A DNA stretch of 64,000 bases. Source: Pseudomonas lactucae. GTDB taxonomy: Bacteria; Pseudomonadota; Gammaproteobacteria; Pseudomonadales; Pseudomonadaceae. A program made the position numbers and the translations under genes. Within the stretch, counting starts at the first letter, position 1; the number at the start of each line of letters is the position of its first letter. Shown here piece after piece: positions 38,544-48,724 of the stretch. Where the stretch lies: positions 1 through 64,000 of the forward strand of contig NZ_JAFHKI010000054.1 of assembly GCF_016937615.1 (NCBI RefSeq), written 5' to 3'. The notes beneath the pieces are model-generated. The model made no database searches, was not told the origin of the DNA, and saw only the letters and a program-made list of their open reading frames with translations.

Positions 38544-40597
38544 TCAGCTCAGCGTCGAAATGTCAGCGATATTGACGAACAAACCACGCAGACGCGCCAG
38601 CATGGCGTAGCGGTTTTTCCGCACGCCGGCATCTTCGGCATTGATCATCACCGCTTCGAAGAACGCATCCACCGGCTCACGCAAGGTGGCCAGGCGTGCC
38701 AGGGCTTCGGCGTAGTTGCGTTCGGCGATCAGCGGCTTCACGGCGTTTTCTGCCTTGGCGATGGCCGAGTTCAGCGAGAACTCCTTGGCATCGGCAAACA
38801 GGCCAGGGTCGACGTCGGCGTTGCCCAGGCCTTCGGCCTTGCTCAGCAGGTTCGACACACGCTTGTTCACCGCGGCCAGGGCATCGGCTTCCGGCAGCTT
38901 GCGGAACGCTTGCACGGCTTGCACACGCTGATCGAAGTCCAGCGCCGAAGCCGGTTGCAGGGCCCGTACCGACAGGTAGACAGAAACGTCCACGCCTTCG
39001 TCTTCGTAACGCGCGCGCAGGCGATCGAACACGAACTCCAGCACTTGCTCGGCCAGGCCGGCTTGCTTGACCTTGGCACCAAACTGGCCGACGGCGAACA
39101 CCACGGCCTGGGTCAGGTCGAGGTCGAGTTTCTTGTCGATCAGGATGCGCAGCACGCCCAGGGCGGCACGGCGCAGGGCATAGGGGTCTTTGCTACCGGT
39201 AGGCAGCATGCCGATACCGAAGATACCGACCAGCGTATCGAGCTTGTCGGCGATGGCCACCGCCGCACCGGTCAGGGTGGTCGGCAGTTCTGCACCGGCA
39301 CCGCGCGGCATGTACTGCTCGTTCAGCGCCAGGGCGACGTCGTCTGCTTCGCCGTCGTTGAGGGCGTAGTAGTAGCCGGCAACACCCTGCATCTCAGGGA
39401 ATTCGCCGACCATCTCGGTGGCCAGGTCGCACTTGGACAGCAAGCCGGCACGCGCGGCCCAGGTTGCGTCGCCACCGATGCGCGGAGCAATGTAGGCCGC
39501 CAGCTTGGACACACGCACGGCTTTGTCGTAGACGCTGCCGAGTTTTTCCTGGAACACCACGTTTTGCAGGCGCAGGTTGAAGTCTTCGAGCTTCTGTTTC
39601 TTGTCCTGCTTGAAGAAGAACTCAGCGTCGGTCAGGCGCGGGCGAACGACTTTTTCGTTACCGGCGATGATCTGCTGCGGGTCCTTGCTCTCGATGTTGG
39701 CCACGGTGATAAAACGCGGCAGCAACTTGCCGTCCACGTCCAGCAGGCAGAAATATTTCTGGTTGTCCTGCATGGTGGTGATCAAGGCTTCCTGCGGCAC
39801 GTCGAGGAAACGCTCTTCGAACGAGCACACCAGCGGCACAGGCCACTCGACCAGGGCGGTGACTTCGTCGAGCAGGCTTGGCGGCACGATGGCGGTGCCT
39901 TCCTGCAGACGGGCCAGTTCTTCGGTGCGCTTGCTGATCAGCTCGCGACGCTCGTTGGCATCCGCCAGTACATAGGCGGCGCGCAGGTCGTTGAGGTAGC
40001 TGGCCGGCGACGTGATGCGCACGCTTTGCGGGTGGTGGAAGCGGTGTCCACGCGAGTCACGACCGGCCTTCTGGGCAAGGATGGTGCAGTCGATGACCTG
40101 GTCACCGAGCAGCATCACCAGCCATTGGGTTGGGCGTACGAACTCTTCCTTGCGTGCACCCCAACGCATGCGCTTGGGGATAGGCAGGTCATTCAGGGAA
40201 TCTTCGACGATGGTCGGCAGCAGGCTGGCGGTCGGCTTGCCGGTGATGACCTGGCTGAAACGCAGTTTCGGACCGCTCTGGTCGATCTCGCTCAGCTCCA
40301 CGCCACACTTCTTGGCAAAACCAAGGGCGGCCTGGGTCGGGTTGCCGTTGGCGTCGAACGCGGCCTGACGCGGCGGCCGTCGAGGTTGATGCTGCGGTCC
40401 GGCTGCTGGGTTTCCAGCGCGGTCAGCAATACAGCCAGGCGACGCGGCGCGGCGTAGACCTTCTTGGCTTCAAACTTCAGTCCGGCGGTGTGCAGGCCTT
40501 TTTCGATACCGGCCAGGAACGCCTCGGCCAGGGTGTTGAGTGCCTTGGGTGGCAGCTCTTCGGTGCCCAGTTCAACCAGGAAATCTTGAGCACTCAT
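38544..40597 (-). CDS. glyS: Glycyl-tRNA synthetase beta subunit (apparent single-base frameshift)
   Basis: The beta subunit of the alpha2beta2 glycyl-tRNA synthetase, with tRNA-binding and HD-like domains. The start is ATG 40597 ([20 protein letters not shown]), overlapping the glyQ stop by 4 bp. The frame breaks near 40375: after NLDG the reading becomes RRVRPRS, whereas one extra C on the coding strand would give NLDGPPRQAAF and rejoin [18 protein letters not shown], which continues cleanly to 38544. With that base the protein would be about 684 residues, the normal size. As the enzyme is essential, a sequencing error is more likely than a null mutation. Confidence 0.93.
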
Positions 40598-41546
40598 TGC
40601 GCAGCCTCCAGCTTAGCCAACACTTCATCACGCAGGTCCGGGGCTGCCATCGGGAAGCCCAGCTTGGCGCGAGCCAGCAGGTAGGCTTGGGCGACGGAAC
40701 GCGCCAGGGTGCGTACACGCAGGATGTATTGCTGGCGCGCGGTGACCGAGATGGCCCGGCGGGCATCCAGCAGGTTGAAGGTATGGGACGCCTTCAACAC
40801 CATTTCATAGCTCGGCAATGGCAGCGGCTGGTCGAGTTCGATCAGGCGCTTGGCTTCGCTTTCATAGAAATCGAACAGTTCGAACAGTTTGTCGACGTTC
40901 GCGTGTTCGAAGTTGTAAGTGGACTGCTCCACTTCGTTCTGGTGGAACACATCGCCATAGGTCACTTTGCCGAACGGGCCGTCAGCCCACACCAGGTCGT
41001 AGACCGAGTCCACGCCCTGCAGGTACATAGCCAGGCGTTCGAGACCGTAGGTGATTTCGCCGGTTACCGGGTAGCACTCGATGCCGCCCGCTTGCTGGAA
41101 GTAAGTGAACTGCGTCACTTCCATGCCGTTGAGCCAGACTTCCCAGCCCAGGCCCCAGGCGCCCAGGGTTGGCGACTCCCAGTTGTCTTCGACGAAACGG
41201 ATGTCGTGGACCAGTGGGTCCAGGCCGACGTGTTTCAACGAGCCCAGGTACAGTTCCTGGAAATTGTCCGGGTTCGGCTTCAGTACTACCTGGAACTGGT
41301 AGTAGTGCTGCAGACGGTTCGGGTTTTCGCCGTAGCGGCCGTCAGTCGGGCGGCGACTGGGCTGCACATAAGCGGCGTTCCAGGTTTCCGGGCCGATGGC
41401 CCGCAGGAAGGTAGCGGTGTGGAAAGTGCCGGCGCTACTTCCATATCGTAGGGCTGAAGTACCACACAACCTTGCTCGGCCCAGTATTGCTGGAGGGCGA
41501 GGATCAAGTCTTGGAAGGTACGCACGGCTGGCGTAGGCTGGCTCAC
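40594..41546 (-). CDS. glyQ: Glycyl-tRNA synthetase alpha subunit (apparent single-base frameshift)
   Basis: The alpha subunit, which forms glycyl-adenylate. GTG 41546 is the likely start ([19 protein letters not shown]), with AGGTGA 6 bp upstream. The frame breaks near 41434: after QPYDMEV the reading becomes APALSTP, while one extra G gives [18 protein letters not shown], the conserved class II motif, in the frame that runs to 40594. The rest is intact ([32 protein letters not shown]). Restored length is about 317 residues, as expected. The gene is essential, so an indel error in the sequence is the simplest reading. Divergent from tag. Confidence 0.93.
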
Positions 41547-41627
41547 GAAATTCACCTGTTACTTGGGCTGCGATTTAAAGAGCGGGAGTATACCCGATTC
41601 GGCCCCGCCACCACTCCCTGGAGCCTT

Positions 41628-42185
41628 ATGCCACGCTGCTTTTGGTGTTCTGAAGATCCGCTGTACATGGCTTATCACGATCAAGAGTGGGGAACGCCGC
41701 TGCGCGATGCGCAGGGTTTGTTCGAGTTGCTTTTACTCGAAGGGTTCCAGGCGGGCCTGTCCTGGATCACCGTTTTACGCAAACGCGAGCATTATCGAAA
41801 GGTCTTGTTCGGGTTCGATGCGCAACGCCTGGCACGCTTGAGTGATGCCGAAATCGAAGCGCTGATGCTCGATCCGGGCATCGTGCGCAACCGCCTCAAG
41901 CTCAACGCCACCCGACGCAACGCCGCCGCCTGGTTGGCGTTGGAAGATCCGGTGGGCTTGCTCTGGTCGTTCGTCGGCGGTGTGCCCAAGGTCAATCACT
42001 TCAAGGACCGCAGCGAAGTCCCGGCGATTACGCCCGAGGCTGAAGCGATGAGCAAAGCGCTGAAAAAAGCCGGCTTCACCTTCGTCGGGCCGACCATTTG
42101 CTACGCGTTCATGCAGGCTTCGGGCATGGTCATGGACCACACTCAGGACTGCGACCGTTACGCGGACTTGGCCAACGCCGGTTAG
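41628..42185 (+). CDS. tag: DNA-3-methyladenine glycosylase I
   Basis: Tag (185 residues) excises 3-methyladenine from alkylated DNA to start base-excision repair. It starts at ATG 41628 with MPRCFWCSEDPLYMAYHDQEWG, the family's zinc-binding and active-site N-terminus. FELLLLEGFQAGLSWITVLRKRE and the His/Cys-rich C-terminus (MDHTQDCDRY) also match. Divergent from glyQ and 40 bp before the LpxL-like gene, so probably co-transcribed with it. Confidence 0.94.
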   Translation: MPRCFWCSEDPLYMAYHDQEWGTPLRDAQGLFELLLLEGFQAGLSWITVLRKREHYRKVLFGFDAQRLARLSDAEIEALMLDPGIVRNRLKLNATRRNAAAWLALEDPVGLLWSFVGGVPKVNHFKDRSEVPAITPEAEAMSKALKKAGFTFVGPTICYAFMQASGMVMDHTQDCDRYADLANAG

Positions 42186-42225
42186 AATGCGCGCTTTGCG
42201 CACCACACACGATCAGGAGTGACCT

Positions 42226-43113
42226 GTGGAAAAGTTAAAAGGCGCCTTGCTGGTAGGCGCTCTGCGGTTGTTTGCCCTGCTGCCCTGGCGGGCCGTACAA
42301 GCCGTCGGCACGGCCATCGGCTGGATCATGTGGAAGACCCCCAACCGCTCCCGCGACACCGTGCGGATCAACCTTTCCAAATGCTTCCCGAACATGGACC
42401 CGGCCGAGCGTGAGTGCCTGGTGGGTCGCAGCCTGATGGACATCGGCAAGTCCCTGACCGAAAGCGCCTGCGCCTGGATCTGGCCGGCTCAGCGTTCCAT
42501 CGACCTGGTGCGTGAAGTCGAAGGCCTTGAAGTGCTGCACCAAGCCCTGGCCTCGGGCAAAGGCGTGGTCGGCATCACCAGTCACCTTGGCAACTGGGAG
42601 GTGTTGAACCACTTCTATTGCAGCCAGTGCAAACCGATCATTTTCTATCGTCCGCCCAAGCTCAAGGCGGTGGATGAGTTGCTGCGCAAGCAACGCGTGC
42701 AACTGGGTAACCGCGTGGCCGCGTCGACCAAGGAAGGCATCCTCAGTGTCATCAAGGAAGTGCGCAAAGGTGGCCAGGTAGGCATTCCAGCGGATCCTGA
42801 ACCGGCCGAATCCGCCGGGATCTTCGTGCCGTTCTTCGCCACCCAGGCGCTCACCAGCAAGTTTGTGCCGAACATGCTCGCGGGCCACAAGGCCGTCGGG
42901 GTCTTTCTCCACGCGCTGCGCCTGCCGGATGGTTCAGGCTACAAAGTGATCCTGGAAGCGGCGCCGGAAGACATGTACAGCACCGACACCGCCACGTCCT
43001 GCGCGGCGATGAGCAAGGTGGTCGAGCGTTATGTCGGCGCCTATCCGAGCCAATACATGTGGAGCATGAAACGCTTCAAGAAACGCCCGCCGGGTGAAGC
43101 GCGCTGGTACTGA
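42226..43113 (+). CDS. LpxL/HtrB-family lysophospholipid or lipid A acyltransferase
   Basis: A 295-residue inner-membrane acyltransferase of the LpxL family, starting at GTG 42226 behind AGGAGTGACCT. An N-terminal hydrophobic segment (LLVGALRLFALLPWRAVQAVG) is followed by the catalytic HLGNWE (H120-E125). The conserved RPP and NRSRDTVRINLSKCFP elements of the family are present. It likely adds a secondary acyl chain in lipid A synthesis. Pseudomonas has several paralogues, so lpxL versus other names cannot be decided here. Ends RRPPGEARWY-like KKRPPGEARWY. Confidence 0.88.
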   Translation: MEKLKGALLVGALRLFALLPWRAVQAVGTAIGWIMWKTPNRSRDTVRINLSKCFPNMDPAERECLVGRSLMDIGKSLTESACAWIWPAQRSIDLVREVEGLEVLHQALASGKGVVGITSHLGNWEVLNHFYCSQCKPIIFYRPPKLKAVDELLRKQRVQLGNRVAASTKEGILSVIKEVRKGGQVGIPADPEPAESAGIFVPFFATQALTSKFVPNMLAGHKAVGVFLHALRLPDGSGYKVILEAAPEDMYSTDTATSCAAMSKVVERYVGAYPSQYMWSMKRFKKRPPGEARWY

Positions 43114-43147
43114 TAAACCGCTGATCTAAAAACAACACAAAACCCAA

Positions 43148-43174
43148 TGTGGGAGGGGCTTGCCCCCTCCCACA
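43148..43174. repeat. REP-type hairpin
   Basis: TGTGGGAGGGG-CTTG-CCCCCTCCCACA is a near-perfect palindrome typical of intergenic REP sequences in fluorescent pseudomonads. It lies between convergent genes and may act as a bidirectional terminator. Confidence 0.8.
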
Positions 43175-43186
43175 CTTGAGTTCCAC

Positions 43187-43498
43187 TCAGGCCTGACGGT
43201 CGAGTTTCTTCAGGAACACCGTCATTTCTTTTTCGGCCTGCTTGTCGCCGTGGGCCTGGGCCGCTTCGATTCCCCTCTCCCACGCCTGTCGAGCTGCGGC
43301 CCTATCACCCAGCCCTTGCTGCGCCTTGCCCAACAACTTCCACGCCGCCGAATACTTCGGATCGAACTCGACGCATCTTTGTAAATGCTCCGCCGCCTTG
43401 GCATTGTCCTTGAGGTCCAGATAACCCTTGCCCAAGCCAAAGCGTAGCAGTGAGTTATCCACACCCTTGGCGAGCATTTTTTCCAGGGAATCGAGCAT
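43187..43498 (-). CDS. Tetratricopeptide-repeat protein
   Basis: A 103-residue all-helical protein with about two and a half TPR units: SLLRFGLGKGYLDLKDNAKAAEHLQRCVEFDPKYSAAWKLLGKAQQ (cited as a region) and GDRAAARQAWERGIEAAQAHGD, with the TPR small and aromatic residues in place. It has no signal peptide, so it is probably a cytoplasmic scaffold. 18 bp downstream of trkA on the same strand, so it is the end of the leftward trkA operon. The partner is unknown. Confidence 0.88.
   Translation of the reverse strand: MLDSLEKMLAKGVDNSLLRFGLGKGYLDLKDNAKAAEHLQRCVEFDPKYSAAWKLLGKAQQGLGDRAAARQAWERGIEAAQAHGDKQAEKEMTVFLKKLDRQA
43455..43463. promoter_or_regulatory. DnaA box within the TPR gene
   Basis: A perfect TTATCCACA in coding sequence. 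Another perfect copy lies at 43572-43580 in the 3' end of trkA, 117 bp away. Confidence 0.45.
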
Positions 43499-43516
43499 TT
43501 CAAATACTCCGTTTGG

Positions 43517-44890
43517 TCAGAAAAAGCTCAACCCCACGTGGAACAGTTTCTCCACATCGCGGATATGTTTTTTATCCACAAGGAACAGAATCACATGGTC
43601 ACCCGTGGCGATCACCGTGTCGTCGTGGGCAATGATCACTTCCTCAGCGCGAATAATCGCGCCGATGGTAGTTCCCGGTGGCAGACCGATGTCGCGGATG
43701 GCTTTACCGATCACTTTGCTCGACTTCGAATCACCGTGGGCGATCGCCTCGATGGCTTCCGCCGCGCCCCGGCGCAGGGAGTGCACGCTGACGATATCGC
43801 CACGGCGTACGTGGGCGAGCAAGGTGCCGATGGTCGCCAGCTGCGGGCTGATGGCGATGTCGATATCGCCGCCCTGGATCAGGTCGACGTAGGCCGGGTT
43901 GTTGATGATGGTCATCACCTTCTTCGCCCCCAGCCGCTTGGCCAGCAACGACGACATGATGTTGGCTTCGTCATCGTTGGTCAGGGCCAGGAAGATATCG
44001 GCGTCGGCGATGTTTTCTTCCATCAGCAGGTCGCGGTCGGAGGCGCTGCCTTGCAGTACGACGGTGCTGTCGAGGGTGTCGGACAAATGCCGGCAGCGCG
44101 CCGGGCTCATCTCGATGATCTTCACCTGATAGCGGCTTTCGATGGCCTCGGCCAGGCGCTCGCCGATCTGTCCGCCGCCGGCGATGACAATGCGTTTGTA
44201 ATTCTCGTCAAGCCGGCGCATTTCGCTCATAACCGCGCGAATATTTGCCTTGGCGGCGATGAAAAACACTTCGTCGTCGGCCTCGATCACCGTATCGCCC
44301 TGGGGCAGGATCGGCCGGTCACGCCGAAAGATCGCCGCGACGCGGGTTTCCACATTTGGCATGTGTTCGCGCAACTGGCGCAGTTGCTGGCCGACCAGCG
44401 GACCGCCGTAATAGGCCTTCACCGCTACCAGTTGCGCCTTGCCACCGGCAAAGTCGATCACCTGCAAGGCGCCGGGAATCTCGATCAGGCGCTTGATGTA
44501 GTGAGTGACCACCTGTTCCGGACTGATCAGCACGTCGACCGGAATCGCGTCGTTGTCGAACAGGCCGGCGCGGGTCAGGTAGGCGGCTTCGCGCACCCGG
44601 GCGATCTTGGTCGGGGTGTGGAACAGGGTGTGGGCGACCTGGCAAGCGACCATGTTGGTTTCATCGCTGTTGGTCACGGCCACCAGCATGTCGGCATCGT
44701 CGGCACCGGCCTGGCGCAGCACCGTCGGGAACGATGCGCGGCCCTGTACGGTGCGGATATCCAGGCGGTCGCCGAGGTCGCGCAGGCGCTCGCTGTCGGT
44801 GTCGACCACGGTGATGTCATTGGCCTCGCTGGCCAAATGTTCAGCCAGTGTGCCGCCAACCTGCCCTGCTCCAAGGATGATGATTTTCAT
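43517..44890 (-). CDS. trkA: Trk potassium uptake system regulatory protein TrkA
   Basis: TrkA (457 residues) is the cytosolic NAD-binding gating subunit of the Trk K+ transporter. It has two RCK modules, each a Rossmann domain plus Trk[22 protein letters not shown] at the start and [18 protein letters not shown] near 233. The total length is normal. It follows rsmB on the same strand with a 22-bp gap, a conserved Pseudomonas linkage. The channel gene trkH is not in the window. Confidence 0.96.
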   Translation of the reverse strand: MKIIILGAGQVGGTLAEHLASEANDITVVDTDSERLRDLGDRLDIRTVQGRASFPTVLRQAGADDADMLVAVTNSDETNMVACQVAHTLFHTPTKIARVREAAYLTRAGLFDNDAIPVDVLISPEQVVTHYIKRLIEIPGALQVIDFAGGKAQLVAVKAYYGGPLVGQQLRQLREHMPNVETRVAAIFRRDRPILPQGDTVIEADDEVFFIAAKANIRAVMSEMRRLDENYKRIVIAGGGQIGERLAEAIESRYQVKIIEMSPARCRHLSDTLDSTVVLQGSASDRDLLMEENIADADIFLALTNDDEANIMSSLLAKRLGAKKVMTIINNPAYVDLIQGGDIDIAISPQLATIGTLLAHVRRGDIVSVHSLRRGAAEAIEAIAHGDSKSSKVIGKAIRDIGLPPGTTIGAIIRAEEVIIAHDDTVIATGDHVILFLVDKKHIRDVEKLFHVGLSFF

Positions 44891-44912
44891 CCGGTCACTC
44901 CCTTAAAAGCAT

Positions 44913-46223
44913 TCAGCCGCGCGCAGCAGCAATCTTGATCAGTTTGGCGTAGTAGAAGCCATCATGCCCGCCTTCCTGCACCAGCAATTGGCGGCCGTGG
45001 GGTTGCTTGATGCCGGCGGTCGTGGCGAGGTCCAGTTCCCGTGCGCCGCTGGTGCGGGCGAGGAAGGCTTCGATCACTTCGGTGTTTTCTGTGGGCAAGG
45101 TCGAGCAGGTGGCGTAGAGCAGGATGCCGCCGACTTCCAGGGTCGGCCAAAGCGCGTCGAGCAGTTCGCCTTGCAGCACGGCCAGGGCGGCGATGTCGTC
45201 GGGCTGGCGGGTCAGTTTGATGTCCGGGTGACGGCGGATCACGCCGGTGGCGGAGCAAGGAGCGTCGAGCAGGATGCGCTGGAACGGTTTGCCGTCCCAC
45301 CAGGTGGCGGTGTCGCGGCCGTCGGCGGCGATCAGTTCGGCGCTGAGGCCCAGGCGGGCAAGGTTTTCCCGTACACGTACCAGGCGCTTGGCTTCCAGGT
45401 CGACGGCGACTACGCCGGCCAGGTCTTTTTCGACTTCCAGAATGTGACACGTCTTACCGCCGGGGGCGCAGCAGGCATCGAGCACCCGCTGACCTGGGGC
45501 GAGGTCGAGCAGGTCGGCGGCCAGCTGTGCGGCTTCGTCCTGCACACTGATCCAACCTTCGGCAAAGCCCGGCAGGCTGCGCACGTCGGCGGCGGCTTCG
45601 AGCACGATGCCGTCGGTGCTGTACACACACGGCGTGGCGTTGATGCCTGCCGCGGTCAGCAATTGCAAATACGCGTCACGGCTGTGATGGCGACGATTGA
45701 CCCGCAAAATCATCGGTGGGTGCGCATTGTTGGCCGCGCAAATCGCTTCCCACTGCTCAGGCCAGAACGCCTTGAGGGATTTTTGCAGCCAGCGCGGGTG
45801 GGCGGTGCGCACCACCGGGTCGTGCTCCAGCTCGGCCAGCAGTGCTTCGCTTTCGCGCTGGGCGCGGCGCAATACGGCGTTGAGCAGGGCTTTGGCCCAG
45901 GGCTTTTTCAGCTTGTCGGCGCAACCGACGGTTTCGCCGATGGCGGCGTGGGCCGGCACGCGGGTGTAGAGCAACTGATAAAGGCCAACCAACAGCAGCG
46001 CCTCGACATCGGCGTCCGCCGCCTTGAACGGTTTTTGCAGCAGCTTAGCGGCCAGCGCCGACAAGCGCGGCTGCCAACGGGCGGTACCAAAGGCCAGGTC
46101 CTGGGTGAAGCCGCGATCGCGGTCTTCAACCTTGTCCAATTGCATGGGTAACGAACTGTTCAGCGAGGCCTTGCCATTGAGTACGGCGGCGAGGGCCTTG
46201 GCGGCGGCCAGACGTGGGTTCAT
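44913..46223 (-). CDS. rsmB: 16S rRNA (cytosine(967)-C(5))-methyltransferase RsmB
   Basis: RsmB (436 residues, also called Sun or Fmu) methylates C967 of 16S rRNA. An N-terminal NusB-like RNA-binding domain (about 1-140) precedes the SAM-dependent methyltransferase, with SAM motif [14 protein letters not shown], catalytic motif [17 protein letters not shown] and the second Cys region. The start ATG 46223 overlaps the fmt stop by 4 bp, so it is translationally coupled with fmt. Confidence 0.96.
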   Translation of the reverse strand: MNPRLAAAKALAAVLNGKASLNSSLPMQLDKVEDRDRGFTQDLAFGTARWQPRLSALAAKLLQKPFKAADADVEALLLVGLYQLLYTRVPAHAAIGETVGCADKLKKPWAKALLNAVLRRAQRESEALLAELEHDPVVRTAHPRWLQKSLKAFWPEQWEAICAANNAHPPMILRVNRRHHSRDAYLQLLTAAGINATPCVYSTDGIVLEAAADVRSLPGFAEGWISVQDEAAQLAADLLDLAPGQRVLDACCAPGGKTCHILEVEKDLAGVVAVDLEAKRLVRVRENLARLGLSAELIAADGRDTATWWDGKPFQRILLDAPCSATGVIRRHPDIKLTRQPDDIAALAVLQGELLDALWPTLEVGGILLYATCSTLPTENTEVIEAFLARTSGARELDLATTAGIKQPHGRQLLVQEGGHDGFYYAKLIKIAAARG

Positions 46224-47173
46224 TGCGCAGCCACCCCTAGTACGGTGCCCAGGGCAAATTTCTCACGACGGCTGTTGAACAAATCGCTGAAGTTCAGCGC
46301 CTTGCCACCGGGTAATTGCAGACGAGTCAGGCACAGCGCTTGTTCACCGCAGGCGACTGACAAGCCGTCCTTGCTGGCGCCAATGATCTCACCGGGGGCG
46401 CCTTTGCCGTCGGTGAGGGTCGCCGCCAATACTTTCAAGGCCTCGCCGTTGAGCGTGCTGTGGCAGATTGGCCATGGGTTGAACGCGCGTACAAGGCGCT
46501 CCAGTTCCACGGCCGGGCGGCTCCAGTCGAGGCGTGCTTCGTCTTTGTTCAATTTATGGGCGTAGGTGGCCAGGCTGTCGTCCTGCACTTTACCTTCCAG
46601 AGTGCCGGCTGCGAGACCGGCGATGGCCTGGATCACGGCAGGCGGACCCATCTCGGCCAAGCGGTCGTGCAGGCTGCCGCCGGTGTCTTCGGCAGTGATT
46701 GGGGTGGTGACTTTGAGCAGCATCGGGCCGGTGTCCAAGCCCGCCTCCATGCGCATCACGGTCACACCGCTTTCGCTGTCACCCGCTTCCACCGCGCGCT
46801 GGATCGGCGCCGCACCGCGCCAGCGTGGCAGCAGCGAGGCGTGGCTGTTGATGCAACCCAGGCGCGGGATGTCCAGCACCACCTGCGGCAGGATCAAGCC
46901 GTAGGCCACCACCACCAGCAGGTCGGGCTTGAGCGCGGCCAGCTCGGCCTGGGCCTCGGCGTTGCGCAAGGTCGGTGGCTGCAGCACAGGAATGTTGTGT
47001 TCGAGCGCCAGTTGCTTGACCGGGCTGGGCATCAGTTTTTGTCCGCGACCGGCCGGGCGATCCGGCTGTGTGTACACCGCGACGATGTCATAAGGGCTGG
47101 CCAGCAGCGCCTTGAGGTGTTCGGCGGCAAATTCGGGTGTACCGGCAAAAACAATGCGCAGTGGCTCGGTCAT
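46220..47173 (-). CDS. fmt: Methionyl-tRNA formyltransferase
   Basis: Fmt (317 residues) formylates initiator Met-tRNA. It starts [20 protein letters not shown]. The formyl-donor site [19 protein letters not shown] with the following [16 protein letters not shown] is characteristic, and the C-terminal OB fold begins near 210. It is placed between def (upstream on the strand) and rsmB, the classic def-fmt-rsmB gene order. Confidence 0.97.
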   Translation of the reverse strand: MTEPLRIVFAGTPEFAAEHLKALLASPYDIVAVYTQPDRPAGRGQKLMPSPVKQLALEHNIPVLQPPTLRNAEAQAELAALKPDLLVVVAYGLILPQVVLDIPRLGCINSHASLLPRWRGAAPIQRAVEAGDSESGVTVMRMEAGLDTGPMLLKVTTPITAEDTGGSLHDRLAEMGPPAVIQAIAGLAAGTLEGKVQDDSLATYAHKLNKDEARLDWSRPAVELERLVRAFNPWPICHSTLNGEALKVLAATLTDGKGAPGEIIGASKDGLSVACGEQALCLTRLQLPGGKALNFSDLFNSRREKFALGTVLGVAAQ

Positions 47174-47206
47174 GGGGGGTCTCGGTTAAAAGCAGTCACA
47201 AAAGAA

Positions 47207-47230
47207 AAAGGCTTGCCGCAGCAAGCCTTT
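47207..47230 (-). terminator. Hairpin between def and fmt, possible partial terminator
   Basis: AAAGGCTTGC (47207-47216), loop CGCA, GCAAGCCTTT (47221-47230): a perfect 10-bp stem. On the minus strand it is followed by a T-rich run (TTTTTCTTTT), so it could stop or attenuate def transcription before fmt. Confidence 0.7.
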
Positions 47231-47242
47231 GGAAGGAGGTCA

Positions 47243-47749
47243 TCAAGCTTGCTGGCGATGCTTTTTTTCCAGCTTCTTCTTGATTCGGTCGCGCTTGAGC
47301 GTGGACAGGTAATCCACAAACAGCTTGCCGTTGAGGTGGTCGCACTCGTGCTGGATACACACCGCCAGCAGGCCTTCGGCAATCATCTCAAACGGCTTGC
47401 CGTCGCGGTCCAGCGCCTTGATCTTCACGCGCAGCGGGCGTTCGACATTCTCGTAGAACTCCGGCACCGACAGGCAGCCTTCCTGGTATTCGCCCATCTC
47501 GTCGGTCAGCGGTTCGAACTCGGGGTTGATGTACACCCTCGGTTCGCTGCGATCTTCGGACAGGTCCATGACCACCACGCGCAGGTGCACGTTGACCTGG
47601 GTCGCGGCGAGGCCGATGCCTGGGGCTTCATACATTGTTTCAAACATGTCATCGACCAACTGACGAACCTTGTCGTCCACTACGGCCACCGGTTTGGCGA
47701 TCGTGCGCAGGCGCGAGTCGGGAAATTCGAGGATGTTCAAAATAGCCAT
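47243..47749 (-). CDS. def: Peptide deformylase
   Basis: Def (168 residues) removes the N-formyl group from new proteins. ATG 47749 gives the standard [18 protein letters not shown] start; the longer open frame upstream is not conserved-looking. All three motifs are present: [16 protein letters not shown] (Cys metal ligand) and QHECDHLNG (HExxH). It lies upstream of fmt and divergent from the secreted protein gene at 47885. Confidence 0.97.
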   Translation of the reverse strand: MAILNILEFPDSRLRTIAKPVAVVDDKVRQLVDDMFETMYEAPGIGLAATQVNVHLRVVVMDLSEDRSEPRVYINPEFEPLTDEMGEYQEGCLSVPEFYENVERPLRVKIKALDRDGKPFEMIAEGLLAVCIQHECDHLNGKLFVDYLSTLKRDRIKKKLEKKHRQQA

Positions 47750-47884
47750 AAGCGTAATTGCTGCACATGTGAGGTAGAGGCAAATCGGCGGTGGGATGGA
47801 CCCACATGGCCGGTGTGAAACGCTCGCAAGCCGCGAAGGCCCTGGCATTTCACGCGAACGCACATAATAAAGGAGATTCACCCC

Positions 47885-48661
47885 ATGAGGAAATCGCTAC
47901 TCGTCTTGCTGCTGTGGGCGCCGTTCGCCATGGCTCTGCTGCCCCAGCCCGAGCAACGCCTGGATCGGTCGATGCAACAAGCCATCCAGCACTTTTTAAC
48001 GCACAACCGCATTCTGGATTCGCCCCAGGATCTGGACAACGCGCCTTACATTGTCGCGGCAGGCGTCGGCCGCGTGCTGGGCGCCACGGGGGAACGCGTG
48101 CACGCCAGAGGCGCCCTTGACCCGACTCAGCCGAGCTATGGGATCTTTCGCCGAGGCAAGGTCTACACCGACCCGCGCACCGGAGAGCTGCTGGGCATCA
48201 ACGCCGATGACATTGGTACCGCGCGTTTTGTCACCGCCGGTGACCTCAGTACCCTGGCCGTGCAGCGCGTCACCCAGGAAGTGCGCCCCGGTGACCGTCT
48301 GCTGCGTGTCGAAGTGCCCGTTGTCGATACCCGCGTCGATACTCCCAAGCCCGCACCCTTCGTTGAAGGACAGATTATCGATATTCCCAAGGGCGTCACC
48401 CAGATCGGTGTGCTGGATACGGTCATCCTGAACAAAGGGCGCCGAAACGGCCTGGTCGAAGGCCGACTGCTCAACGTGATCAAGGCCGGTGCCAGCGTGC
48501 GCGATACACTCACCGGCGCTGCGGCGAACCTGCCGGATGAACGCGCCGGCACGCTGTTGGTGTTCCGCACTTATGAAAAGCTCAGCTATGGGCTGGTGCT
48601 CAGTGCGTCACATCCGCTGGCGGTGATGGACCGTTTCGAGACTGTCCGTCAATCGCGATAA
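47885..48661 (+). CDS. Exported protein related to LysM-containing DprA-neighbour proteins, lacking LysM
   Basis: A 258-residue protein with an apparent signal peptide ([17 protein letters not shown], cleavage near residue 17) behind AAAGGAGA. Its body ([75 protein letters not shown]) matches the C-terminal part of the LysM protein usually encoded next to dprA in Pseudomonas. In those relatives the signal peptide is followed by a LysM domain (about 340 residues in all), which is missing here. It may bind or act in the periplasm without direct peptidoglycan binding. The comparison is from memory. Confidence 0.75.
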   Translation: MRKSLLVLLLWAPFAMALLPQPEQRLDRSMQQAIQHFLTHNRILDSPQDLDNAPYIVAAGVGRVLGATGERVHARGALDPTQPSYGIFRRGKVYTDPRTGELLGINADDIGTARFVTAGDLSTLAVQRVTQEVRPGDRLLRVEVPVVDTRVDTPKPAPFVEGQIIDIPKGVTQIGVLDTVILNKGRRNGLVEGRLLNVIKAGASVRDTLTGAAANLPDERAGTLLVFRTYEKLSYGLVLSASHPLAVMDRFETVRQSR

Positions 48662-48690
48662 ATAGCCTACTAAATAAGTTACCAACAGAG

Positions 48691-48699
48691 TTATCCACA
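48691..48699. promoter_or_regulatory. DnaA box upstream of dprA
   Basis: A perfect TTATCCACA, 26 bp before the dprA start in the 63-bp gap. Another perfect copy lies inside dprA at 49288-49296. Confidence 0.5.
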
Positions 48700-48724
48700 G
48701 CTTGTTACGGTCAAGGATGATCCA

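Noticed and set aside
38910-40457. Long plus-strand open frame opposite glyS
   Set aside because: Complement shadow of a conserved minus-strand gene; the product is Gln/His/Val-rich without domain features.
43530-43545. Possible fourth parS at the 3' end of trkA
   Set aside because: Only the right part (CCACGTGGAACA) matches; four mismatches on the left half make it too weak to call.
43538-44938. 466-codon plus-strand open frame opposite trkA
   Set aside because: Shadow of trkA, whose two RCK domains are unmistakable.
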